A stretch of 16,310 bases of DNA from CAKOSP01 sp964371745. GTDB lineage: Bacteria > Bacillota_I > Bacilli_A > RF39 > UBA660. Of this stretch, positions 6,792 through 13,537 are shown piece by piece (the first letter of the stretch is position 1; each line of letters opens with the position of its first letter). The notes beneath the pieces are model-generated. The model saw nothing but the letters and a program-made list of their open reading frames with translations, did no database searches and had not been told where the DNA came from. The stretch spans positions 1 to 16,310 of the forward strand of contig CAYJNS010000021.1 of the NCBI GenBank assembly GCA_964371745.1, read 5' to 3'. The translations under genes were made by a program, and so were the position numbers.

Positions 6792-7179
6792 TTTAAATTA
6801 TCAAGATTTAATAAATCTAAAATCTAGAAAAATATTTATTATCTTTATCTTTTTATTTCTGATTATAATATTAATCATATTATCATTTAGATTTAAGGTA
6901 TATAGTACTCATAAATATTATGGAATAGTTAATAGTGAATTAATTATTTTAAATTTGCCAATGTTAAACTCTGATACAATAAAAAATGGTGAATTTGTAA
7001 AAGTAGAAGATGAAAATTATAACTATGAAATAATAAGTTATGGAACTATTATAAATGATTATCAAGAAGTCTATATAAAAGTTGATAATAATGATTTTAA
7101 AGAAAATGAAATTTTAACCATTGATTTATATTATGATAAAGAAAGAATTATAGAAAAAATAATAGAAACTATTTTTTAG
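6784..7179 (+). CDS. Small single-pass membrane protein, probable mini-adaptor of the exporter
   Basis: This 131-residue protein has a positively charged N-terminus, one strong membrane segment (about residues 17-36) and an outside domain of about 95 residues predicted to be mostly beta strand. It overlaps the exporter stop by eight bases and starts with TTG, with AAGGTGG a few bases upstream. In comparable loci this position holds a HlyD-like accessory protein of 400-plus residues. Here the long coiled-coil hairpin and lipoyl halves are missing, and only the anchor and something like the beta-rich C-terminal part (ending near YYDKERIIEKIIETIF) remain. I infer an exporter partner from position and layout. 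An immunity protein is the main alternative, because immunity proteins are often small membrane proteins next to the precursor genes. No family was recognised with certainty. Confidence 0.5.
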   Translation: MFNLNYQDLINLKSRKIFIIFIFLFLIIILIILSFRFKVYSTHKYYGIVNSELIILNLPMLNSDTIKNGEFVKVEDENYNYEIISYGTIINDYQEVYIKVDNNDFKENEILTIDLYYDKERIIEKIIETIF

Positions 7180-7235
7180 AAAGGAGAAAAATGAAAGAAT
7201 TAACAAATCTAGAATTAAATAATATTTCTGGGGGC
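7177..7235 (+). repeat. Leader cassette, copy 1 (stop codon, RBS and double-glycine leader)
   Basis: This segment begins with a TAG stop, runs through AAAGGAGAAAA and the ATG, and covers the first leader through its GG codons. A second copy lies at 7323-7381. The best-matching parts are TAGAAAGGAGAAAA and TTAACAAATCTAGA, identical in both. The arrangement suggests the precursor gene was duplicated as a unit that included its ribosome-binding site. Confidence 0.75.
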
Positions 7236-7325
7236 GGATTTAGTATTGGCCTTGCCGCAGCGATTGCCGCAGGTGTAATCTTTGCCTTAGGATTTTTAGA
7301 TGGTTGGATTAATAAAAAATGTTAG
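7191..7325 (+). CDS. Double-glycine bacteriocin-like precursor 1 (44 residues)
   Basis: A 44-codon gene missed by length cutoffs. The 15-residue leader MKELTNLELNNISGG has the classic spacing of hydrophobic residues (L4, L7, L9, I12) before a GG cut site, which suits the C39 exporter upstream. The predicted mature peptide is 29 residues, hydrophobic and rich in Ala and Gly. It has GxxxG motifs at G16-G20 and G34-G38, one Trp (W39) and the ending NKKC. It contains a single cysteine, the last residue. AAGGAG lies a few bases upstream, and the gene starts 11 bases after the accessory gene stop. GxxxG motifs and a paired second precursor suggest one half of a two-peptide (class IIb) bacteriocin. 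Activity is inference; the alternative is a signalling peptide. Confidence 0.8.
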   Translation: MKELTNLELNNISGGGFSIGLAAAIAAGVIFALGFLDGWINKKC

Positions 7326-7381
7326 AAAGGAGAAAAAACATGAAATTAACAAATCTAGAGTTATATAATACTATAGGCGGG
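7323..7381 (+). repeat. Leader cassette, copy 2 (stop codon, RBS and double-glycine leader)
   Basis: Second copy of the cassette at 7177-7235. It starts at the TAG of the first precursor and repeats AAAGGAGAAAA, the ATG and the leader codons. It differs by a few substitutions and two small indels. The mature regions that follow are unrelated in sequence. Confidence 0.75.
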
Positions 7382-7498
7382 GTATCTTTCAGTGCATCTT
7401 TATTAAATGCTATTTCAAGATTAATTGAAACAACATATAATATTGGTAAGTCTGTTGGTACAACATTTAAAACAATATTCGGAAAAAAATATTGCTAA
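7340..7498 (+). CDS. Double-glycine bacteriocin-like precursor 2 (52 residues)
   Basis: A 52-codon gene. The 14-residue leader MKLTNLELYNTIGG closely matches precursor 1, so the same C39 peptidase should process both. The predicted mature peptide is 38 residues, amphipathic and cationic (about +4). It has one GxxxG motif (G36-G40, GKSVG) and ends in FGKKYC. As in precursor 1, the only cysteine is the last residue. AAGGAG is present before the ATG, and the gene starts 14 bases after the stop of precursor 1. A strong terminator follows at once, so this is the last gene of the export operon. A hydrophobic peptide paired with a cationic amphipathic one is typical of class IIb pairs. No homologue was recognised by name. 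Confidence 0.8.
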   Translation: MKLTNLELYNTIGGVSFSASLLNAISRLIETTYNIGKSVGTTFKTIFGKKYC

Positions 7499-7502
7499 AT
7501 TT

Positions 7503-7526
7503 AAGAATCCTTTAATGGATTCTTTT
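7503..7526 (+). terminator. Intrinsic terminator after the bacteriocin precursors
   Basis: AAGAATCC (7503-7510) and GGATTCTT (7517-7524) form a perfect 8-base-pair stem with a 6-base loop and a short T run, starting four bases after the stop of precursor 2. Its right arm overlaps a second hairpin at 7522-7549. Confidence 0.75.
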
Positions 7527-7549
7527 ATTGTAAAGTAAAACAATAAAAG
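7522..7549. repeat. Second inverted repeat overlapping the terminator
   Basis: CTTTTATTGT (7522-7531) pairs perfectly with ACAATAAAAG (7540-7549) around an 8-base loop. The left arm shares bases with the right arm of the preceding terminator, so the two stems cannot form fully at once. Confidence 0.5.
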
Positions 7550-7606
7550 AAAATAAATTATATACAAGAAGATATAAATATTATAAAATATAAGTGAGGT
7601 ATATTT

Positions 7607-8836
7607 ATGAAAAAAGATGTTTTTAAAAAAAATATGATTTGGAATATGTTCGGATCACTTACTTATGTTTTTACTTCAATGTTTTTTTTAATTGTTTCAA
7701 CTAGAATAAATACTATTGACGAAGCCGGTATTTTAAGTATTGCATTTTCATTATCAAGCTTATTATTATGTGTTGCAAATTACGCTACTAGAACATTTCA
7801 CGTTACGGAAAATAAATTAAAAGATAAAGATTTTATAAATCATCGTTTTTTTTCATCAGCAATTATGATTATAATTGCACTTGTTTATGCACTTTTAAGT
7901 AATTATGATGATTTTAAATTTTTAGTTTTAATGCTTTTTGTAGGTTATAAAGTTTTAGAAGCTATTTCTGAAATTATATACGCTATTATGCAAAAAAATG
8001 ATGAATTACATAAAGTTGGAAAATCGCTTTTTATAAAAGGCATTATGGGAATTGGAGTATTTACTATAGTCAATATAATAACTCAAAATTTAATATACGC
8101 TTTAATTGCATTAATAAGTATAACTTTTATTATAATGATTATATATGATTTAAGAACCATAAAAAAATATAAGAAAGAGAAATATAGTTTTAGTTTTAAA
8201 AATGTTCTTGAAATATTTAAAAAAGGTTTCAACCCATTTTTATTTACGTTTTTAGGATTATATGTAATGAGTGCTCCTAGATATGCTATGGATTCAGTGA
8301 TGGATGATAGTTATCAAGCAATTTTTGGTATTCTTATGATGCCAGCGACTATAATTATATTGCTAAGTCAATTTATGATTCAACCATTTCTAATTTCCTT
8401 AAGGGATAAAATAAAAAGAAATAAAATAAAAGATTTTAAAAAAACTATTTATAATTTACTTCTAAAAGTATCAATTATGGGAGTGATTATTTCTTTATTA
8501 TCATATTTTTTTGGTGAATATATATTGAATTTAATTTATGGAGTAAGTTTAAATAATTTAGATATTCCAATTACTATAATAATTATTGGGGCATCATTAT
8601 GTGGTTTATCATATATAATTTCTGCTGCTTTAACTACAATGCGAAAAACTTTAGGACAATCAATTATATATATATTTATTAGTATTAGTACATTTTTCAC
8701 TTGCTTATATTTAGTGAAAAACTATGAAGTTTTAGGTGCAACGATAGGATATTTAATGTCCATGATAGCGCTCTTTATACTATATTTTATTTACTTTGTA
8801 ATATCTGTTAATACAAAAAATAAGAAAAAAGCCTAA
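7607..8836 (+). CDS. Wzx-like polysaccharide flippase (PST/MOP family)
   Basis: This 409-residue multi-pass membrane protein has about 12 hydrophobic segments and the layout of oligosaccharide flippases, which move lipid-linked sugars across the membrane. The N-terminus (KKNMIWNMFGSLTYVFTSMF, then AGILSIAFSLSSLLL) is typical of the family, and the last part (GASLCGLSYIISAALTTMR) matches the usual late helix pair. GTGAGG lies seven bases before the ATG. It has no sugar-pathway neighbours here and follows the precursor terminator, so it is probably a separate unit. Functional links could be the LCP and cps genes at the left, or a cell-envelope role connected with bacteriocin resistance; neither is shown by the sequence. 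The family call is good, the substrate unknown. Confidence 0.8.
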   Translation: MKKDVFKKNMIWNMFGSLTYVFTSMFFLIVSTRINTIDEAGILSIAFSLSSLLLCVANYATRTFHVTENKLKDKDFINHRFFSSAIMIIIALVYALLSNYDDFKFLVLMLFVGYKVLEAISEIIYAIMQKNDELHKVGKSLFIKGIMGIGVFTIVNIITQNLIYALIALISITFIIMIIYDLRTIKKYKKEKYSFSFKNVLEIFKKGFNPFLFTFLGLYVMSAPRYAMDSVMDDSYQAIFGILMMPATIIILLSQFMIQPFLISLRDKIKRNKIKDFKKTIYNLLLKVSIMGVIISLLSYFFGEYILNLIYGVSLNNLDIPITIIIIGASLCGLSYIISAALTTMRKTLGQSIIYIFISISTFFTCLYLVKNYEVLGATIGYLMSMIALFILYFIYFVISVNTKNKKKA

Positions 8837-8849
8837 ATGAGGTTTTTTT
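8825..8849 (+). terminator. Intrinsic terminator of the flippase gene
   Basis: AAAAAAGCCT (8825-8834) pairs with AGGTTTTTTT (8840-8849) around a 5-base loop, with one G-T pair. The stem overlaps the stop codon of the flippase gene. Confidence 0.75.
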
Positions 8850-8852
8850 CTA

Positions 8853-8881
8853 TTGTATCTTTTAAAATTAGATGTTATAAT
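8853..8881 (+). promoter_or_regulatory. Promoter of rpsU
   Basis: TTGTAT (8853-8858), a 17-base spacer and a perfect TATAAT (8876-8881) preceded by TGT, an extended -10 element. Transcription would start near 8888, leaving a short leader with the GGGAGGG ribosome-binding site. Confidence 0.75.
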
Positions 8882-8910
8882 AGTTATTGAAAAACGAAGG
8901 GAGGGCGATG

Positions 8911-9099
8911 ATGACAAAGGTTGTAGTTAAAGACGGTAACGTTGATTTAGCAATAAGAAAATTTAGTGCGAAGTTTGCCAAAAGCGGTGTCCCTTCAAAT
9001 CTAAAGAAGAAAAAATATTATGAAAAACCTGGGGTTACTAAGAGAAAAGAAAAAGAAGAAAATAAAAAAAATTCTCGTAAGTCTAGTAGAAATTATTAA
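8911..9099 (+). CDS. rpsU: 30S ribosomal protein S21
   Basis: This 62-residue basic protein of the small ribosomal subunit sits near the anti-Shine-Dalgarno region and helps initiation. It shows the S21 pattern: an N-terminal VVVKDGNVDLAIRKFSAKFAKSG, then YYEKPGVTKRKEKE and a Lys/Arg-rich tail. Two adjacent ATG codons (8908 and 8911) follow the strong GGGAGGG site at 8899-8905. The second gives better spacing and the usual MTKVVV start. It has its own promoter and terminator. Length is normal (57-65 residues). Confidence 0.96.
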   Translation: MTKVVVKDGNVDLAIRKFSAKFAKSGVPSNLKKKKYYEKPGVTKRKEKEENKKNSRKSSRNY

Positions 9100-9103
9100 A
9101 AAC

Positions 9104-9129
9104 AGAGTGCAGAGGCATTCTTTTTTTTT
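9104..9129 (+). terminator. Intrinsic terminator of rpsU
   Basis: AGAGTGC (9104-9110) pairs with GCATTCT (9115-9121), with one G-T pair, around a 4-base loop and followed by nine T residues. It ends only about nine bases before the extended -10 box of rlmN. Confidence 0.85.
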
Positions 9130-9137
9130 CGTAAATA

Positions 9138-9146
9138 TGTTATAAT
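9138..9146 (+). promoter_or_regulatory. Extended -10 promoter of rlmN giving a near-leaderless mRNA
   Basis: TGTTATAAT (9138-9146) is a perfect extended -10 element. The normal start distance of about seven bases puts transcription at about 9152-9154, and the rlmN ATG is at 9154. No -35 is obvious because the T-rich terminator fills that position. Confidence 0.65.
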
Positions 9147-9153
9147 AATATAT

Positions 9154-10170
9154 ATGAAAAATTTATTTGATTACTCAAAAAAAGATTTAGAAGATTTTTT
9201 TGAAAGTTATGGAGAAAAAAAATTTAAAGCTACTCAAGTTTTTGAATGGTTGTATAGACATCGAACATATAGTATTGATGATTTTTCAAATGTAAATAAT
9301 AATATAAAAGCACTATTAAAAGACAATTTTGAAATTTTATTTTTGAAAATTGTAAAAATAGAAGAAGATAAAGATGCAGCTAAATTTTTATTTGAACTTT
9401 TTGATAAAGAATATGTTGAAGCAGTATTAATGAAACATAGATACGGTAATTCTATATGTATTTCAAGTCAAGTTGGATGTAATATGGGTTGCACGTTTTG
9501 TGAAAGTGGAAAATTAAAAAAAGTACGTAATTTAAGCGTTAGTGAAATGGTACTTCAAGTAATTCAAATTGAAAATCATTTAAAAGGAAAAATAAATAGC
9601 ATTGTAATAATGGGAATAGGTGAACCATTTGATAATTATGATAATGTAATAAAGTTTTTAACTATTTGCAATGAGCCAAAAGGTATGGAAATAGGAGCTA
9701 GACATATGACTGTTTCAACATGTGGTGTTGTTCCAAAAATATTAGAATTTTCATCATTTCCTTTGCAAGTTAATTTAGCAATATCGCTTCACGCTGCAGA
9801 TGACTTAATAAGAAATGAATTAATGCCTGTAAATAAAGTGTATAATATAAAAGATATTATTGATTCAATTAAGGTATATTTAGGTAAAACGGGTAGACGA
9901 GTTACTATAGAATATGTTATGCTTAATATGATCAATGATCAAAGAAAGGATGCAAGAAATCTTGCAGCTCTTCTTAAAGGTTTAAATGTATATGTAAATT
10001 TAATTCCATATAATGAAACTAATGGAAAATTTTCTTGTAGTTTAAAAGAAAATGTAGATAATTTTGCATCGATTTTAAAAGAAAATAATATAGATGTTAC
10101 TATAAGGAAAAAATTTGGTGATAAAATATCAGCTGCATGTGGACAATTAAGAAGCAAAGAGGTGAAATAA
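9154..10170 (+). CDS. rlmN: 23S rRNA (adenine2503-C2)-methyltransferase, radical SAM
   Basis: This 338-residue enzyme methylates C2 of A2503 in 23S rRNA, and A37 of some tRNAs, using a [4Fe-4S] cluster and two SAM molecules. The cluster-binding CxxxCxxC is C109, C113 and C116 in GCNMGCTFC. The catalytic pair of the family is visible as C329 in AACGQL plus the cluster region, and GIGEPFDNYDNV and SLHAADD are the usual SAM-binding segments. Length and N-terminus (FKATQVFEWLYRHR) match the family, so ATG 9154 is sound, although no Shine-Dalgarno sequence precedes it and a promoter -10 box lies only seven bases away. It is the first gene of rlmN-stp-prkC-rsgA-rpe, the same order as in Bacillus. 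Its stop directly abuts the stp ATG. Confidence 0.96.
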   Translation: MKNLFDYSKKDLEDFFESYGEKKFKATQVFEWLYRHRTYSIDDFSNVNNNIKALLKDNFEILFLKIVKIEEDKDAAKFLFELFDKEYVEAVLMKHRYGNSICISSQVGCNMGCTFCESGKLKKVRNLSVSEMVLQVIQIENHLKGKINSIVIMGIGEPFDNYDNVIKFLTICNEPKGMEIGARHMTVSTCGVVPKILEFSSFPLQVNLAISLHAADDLIRNELMPVNKVYNIKDIIDSIKVYLGKTGRRVTIEYVMLNMINDQRKDARNLAALLKGLNVYVNLIPYNETNGKFSCSLKENVDNFASILKENNIDVTIRKKFGDKISAACGQLRSKEVK

Positions 10171-10914
10171 ATGAAAGCATTTTATTTAACGGACGCTGGA
10201 AAAGTCAGATCTCATAATGAAGATAGTGTAACTATACTTAAAAATTTAAATAATGAATATTTAATGGTAGTAGCAGATGGAATGGGTGGGCATAGAAAAG
10301 GTGAAGTTGCATCAGCTTTAGCTTTAACTCATTTAGGAAAAAGATTTTTAGAAAGTCCATCGATTGGATCGGAACTTGATACTATAAATTGGCTTAAAGA
10401 TAATATAAATATTATTAATAGAGATATACTGGAATATGCAGAAACACACGATGATTCTAAAGGGATGGGAACTACTATAGTTGTTGCAATTTTGACTAAA
10501 ACAGCTCTTTTAATTGGTAATATAGGAGATTCTCCAGGTTATGCTTTAATAAACGATAAGTTACATTTGGTAACTAAACCTCATACTTTTGTAGAACTTT
10601 TAGTTGATGCAGGTAATATAACAGAAGAAGAGGCTAAAAATCATCCTAAAAAAAATGTTTTAATGAAAGCTTTAGGTGTAACTCCTAAGGTTGATATGGA
10701 TATTTATGTACTAGAAAAACCATGCGATGGAATACTTCTTTGTAGTGATGGTTTAACTAATATGCTAACAGATGAACAAATAAATAAAGTGATAATTGAT
10801 AAAGAATTATCTATAGAAGAAAAGGTAAGTAAACTTATAAGAAAATGCAATGCTAGAGGGGGGACTGATAATATATCAGTGGCATTATTGATGAATGAAA
10901 GTGGTGATAATTAG
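10171..10914 (+). CDS. stp: PP2C-family serine/threonine phosphatase (Stp/PrpC)
   Basis: This 247-residue cytoplasmic metal-dependent phosphatase removes phosphate from targets of the adjacent PASTA kinase and from the kinase itself. Motifs in order are RSHNEDS (residues 13-19), VVADGMGGH (33-41, metal-binding D36), GMGTT (98-102), GDS (119-121), LCSDGLTNML (190-199, D193) and GGTDNIS (230-236, D233). The family usually has GDSR; here it is GDSPGY, a small departure near the active site. The metal-binding aspartates are intact. AGAGGTGA lies about seven bases before the ATG inside the end of rlmN, with no gap between the genes. Its last stop base is the first base of the kinase GTG start. Length is typical. 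Confidence 0.96.
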   Translation: MKAFYLTDAGKVRSHNEDSVTILKNLNNEYLMVVADGMGGHRKGEVASALALTHLGKRFLESPSIGSELDTINWLKDNINIINRDILEYAETHDDSKGMGTTIVVAILTKTALLIGNIGDSPGYALINDKLHLVTKPHTFVELLVDAGNITEEEAKNHPKKNVLMKALGVTPKVDMDIYVLEKPCDGILLCSDGLTNMLTDEQINKVIIDKELSIEEKVSKLIRKCNARGGTDNISVALLMNESGDN

Positions 10915-12689
10915 TGATAATGAAGGGACAAAAAATTAGCGAACGCTATCAAATAATTAAAAATATTGGTGAAGGCGGTATGGCTAATGTTTACCTAGCT
11001 TATGATACTATTTTAGATAGAGAAGTAGCAGTAAAAGTTTTAAGAGGCGATCTTGCAACTGATGATAAATTTGTTAGAAGATTTCAAAGAGAAGCTTTAG
11101 CAGCATCAAGTTTAAATAATCCAAATATTGTAGAAGTTTACGATGTTGGTGAAGATGATGGTGATTATTATATTGTAATGGAATATGTTGAAGGAAAGCA
11201 TTTAAAACAACTTATAAAAAAACGAGGTAAATTAACAATATCTGAAGTTGTTGATATAGCACTTCAAATTACGAATGGTTTATCAGTAGCACATGATTCT
11301 TATTTAATTCATAGAGATATAAAACCTCAAAATATATTAATATTAGATAATGGTTTAGTAAAAATAACTGATTTTGGTATCTCTGTTGCAATGAATGCAA
11401 CGCAGCTTACTCAAACTAATTCAGTTATGGGTAGTGTGCATTATTTACCACCTGAACAAGCGATGGGGAAATCCTCATCTTTGCAGAGCGATATATATTC
11501 AATAGGGATTTTAATTTATGAACTTTTAGCAGGAAAACTTCCATTTACCGGTGATAATGCAGTTGAAATAGCGCTAAAACATTTGAAAGAAAACATTCCA
11601 GATATTTCTGATAGTGTAAATGTCCCTCAAAGTATAGCAAATATTATTATTAAATCAACAAGTAAGAATCCTAAAAATAGATATGCTGATGCTAGAGAAA
11701 TGAATGAAGATTTAAAAACATGTTTGGAAGAAAATAGAATAGATGAACCTAAAATAGTTTTAAAACATCCTGAAACTGATTATGATGAGACTAAAGTTAT
11801 GAAGATGGTTCAGAAGGAAGAAAAAAAAGAAGATAGCAAGGATGATGTTGTTATAGCAAAAAAAGTTAGTGGTGATAATAAAACCCAAAATAAATTTTTA
11901 ATAATATTAGGTAGTATATTTACAGGATTAATAGTAATAGTTACTACGCTTGTACTTTTTATACCTTCTTTGGCTTCGTCTGATGTGATAAAAATACCTG
12001 AAGTAAGCGGATTATCTATAACTAAGGCTATTGAAACTCTTCAAGATGCAGGATTTACAGTAAGCGATGAAGAAATAGAGCAATCTAGTAAAGACATAGA
12101 AGAAGGTAATGTTATAAAAACATCTCCCGCTGAAGGTTCTGAGAGAAAAAAAGGTTCTTCTGTAACTTTATATGTTTCAATAGGAAATACACTTTTGACT
12201 ATAGAAGATTATGTAGGACAAAAAGCTGACACAGTACAAGGTTCCCTTACTACACTTGGACTTCAAGTTACTATTGAATATAAAAAGGTTGATTTAACTG
12301 AAAAAGAATATGAATCAGGAATTATTATAGAACAATCGGTAGAACCAGAAACTGAACTATCCGAAGGTGATAAAATAATATTATTTGTACCAAAAATTGA
12401 TGGTATATATCCTGACTTTTTAGCTGAAGGTATGGATATTGATGATGTTAAAGATTTTGCTGAGGAATATGGCTTAGTATTAACTATTGAAGAAGTGGAA
12501 ACAACTGAGTATGAAGAAGGTGCAGTATATTATCAAAGTAGAAATGCTGGAGATGATGCTGTTGCTAATACCCCGCTTAAAGTAAGAGTTGCGGTAGCGC
12601 CAGCTGGAACAACTAATCCTATACCTGATCCAGATACTAATCCAGACGAAGATAATTGTGTTGCTGAAGATGGAAGCAATTTATGTTAA
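10914..12689 (+). CDS. prkC: PASTA-domain serine/threonine protein kinase (PrkC/Stk1)
   Basis: This 591-residue membrane kinase senses peptidoglycan fragments or lipid II and controls growth, division and (in Bacillus) spore germination. The kinase domain (about 11-270) has GEGGMANVY (19-27), K41, HRDIKPQN (133-140), DFG (153-155) and GSVHYLPPEQA (173-183). A juxtamembrane acidic/basic linker is followed by the membrane segment (about 327-351) and three extracellular PASTA repeats (about 357-425, 426-493 and 494-562). The tail is rich in Pro, Asp and Asn and ends with two cysteines, C582 and C591. GTG 10914 overlaps the stp stop; ATG 10920 (third codon) is the alternative start, and the upstream site GGTGAT fits the GTG slightly better. 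The end overlaps rsgA by seven bases. Confidence 0.96.
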   Translation: MIMKGQKISERYQIIKNIGEGGMANVYLAYDTILDREVAVKVLRGDLATDDKFVRRFQREALAASSLNNPNIVEVYDVGEDDGDYYIVMEYVEGKHLKQLIKKRGKLTISEVVDIALQITNGLSVAHDSYLIHRDIKPQNILILDNGLVKITDFGISVAMNATQLTQTNSVMGSVHYLPPEQAMGKSSSLQSDIYSIGILIYELLAGKLPFTGDNAVEIALKHLKENIPDISDSVNVPQSIANIIIKSTSKNPKNRYADAREMNEDLKTCLEENRIDEPKIVLKHPETDYDETKVMKMVQKEEKKEDSKDDVVIAKKVSGDNKTQNKFLIILGSIFTGLIVIVTTLVLFIPSLASSDVIKIPEVSGLSITKAIETLQDAGFTVSDEEIEQSSKDIEEGNVIKTSPAEGSERKKGSSVTLYVSIGNTLLTIEDYVGQKADTVQGSLTTLGLQVTIEYKKVDLTEKEYESGIIIEQSVEPETELSEGDKIILFVPKIDGIYPDFLAEGMDIDDVKDFAEEYGLVLTIEEVETTEYEEGAVYYQSRNAGDDAVANTPLKVRVAVAPAGTTNPIPDPDTNPDEDNCVAEDGSNLC

Positions 12690-13537
12690 ACGGAACAATT
12701 ATTAAAAATACAAGTAACTTATATGTTGTTTCAACTGAAAAGGGTGAATATAAATGTACTCCAAGAGGTATATTTAGACATAAAAAAATAACACCTTTAG
12801 TAGGTGATAATGTTTTAATAAATCCAACAACCAAGGTCATTGAAGAAATAAAAGAAAGATCATTTATTTCTTCAAGACCACCGGTAGCTAATGTAGGTTA
12901 TGCTTTAATTATAACTAGTTTTAAAGAACCAAATATATCTTTAAGTTTACTTGATAGACTTATAGTTATTTTTGAATCAAAAAAAATTAAACCTATTTTA
13001 TGTTTTACTAAATATGATTTAGTAAGTAATGATGAAAAAGCTGAATTTGATAATTTACTTAGTTATTATAAGAAAATAGGTTATCAAGTATTTTTAAATA
13101 CAGAACTTGCTGAAATAAAAAAGTTACTTAGTCAAAAAACATCTTTCGTAGTAGGTCAAACAGGTGCTGGTAAAAGCACGCTTTTAAATAGATTGGATGT
13201 GAGTTTAAATTTGGAAACTAAACCTATTTCTAAAGCGTTAGGTAGGGGAGTTCATACAACTAGGCATACAGAAAGTTTTAAAATTTGTGATTTCTTTCTA
13301 ATTGATACACCTGGTTTTTCATCAATAGATTTTGTAGATATTAAAAAAGAAGAAATAAAAAACTATTTTATTGAGTTTAAAAAATATACTTGTGAGTATA
13401 AAGATTGTAATCATGATAAAGAAGTTTGTGAAGTTAAAAAAGCAGTAAAAAATGGTGAAATATTAGAAAGTAGATATAATAATTATATTAAATTTTATAA
13501 GGAGGTTTATGAAAGTCGCAGTAAGTTATTTAAGTAG
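12683..13537 (+). CDS. rsgA: Ribosome small-subunit GTPase A, circularly permuted
   Basis: This 284-residue GTPase checks late 30S subunit assembly and releases other factors. An N-terminal OB fold (about 1-60) leads to SRPPVANV, then the permuted order G4 (TKYD, 109-112), G1 (GQTGAGKST, 158-166), the TTRHTE switch region (192-197) and G3 (DTPG, 208-211). The C-terminal zinc site is C237, C242, H244 and C249. The ATG lies within the last codons of prkC with only a weak purine stretch (GATGGAAG) upstream, so translation is probably coupled to prkC. The stop lies inside rpe (29-base overlap). Length is near the usual 290-300. Confidence 0.96.
   Translation: MLNGTIIKNTSNLYVVSTEKGEYKCTPRGIFRHKKITPLVGDNVLINPTTKVIEEIKERSFISSRPPVANVGYALIITSFKEPNISLSLLDRLIVIFESKKIKPILCFTKYDLVSNDEKAEFDNLLSYYKKIGYQVFLNTELAEIKKLLSQKTSFVVGQTGAGKSTLLNRLDVSLNLETKPISKALGRGVHTTRHTESFKICDFFLIDTPGFSSIDFVDIKKEEIKNYFIEFKKYTCEYKDCNHDKEVCEVKKAVKNGEILESRYNNYIKFYKEVYESRSKLFK

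Noticed and set aside
9939..10157. 72-codon open frame on the minus strand inside rlmN
   Set aside because: Lies wholly opposite conserved rlmN sequence, with no RBS and no recognisable family.
12637..12840. 67-codon open frame on the minus strand across the prkC/rsgA junction
   Set aside because: Opposite two well-supported genes; composition reflects the complementary strand.
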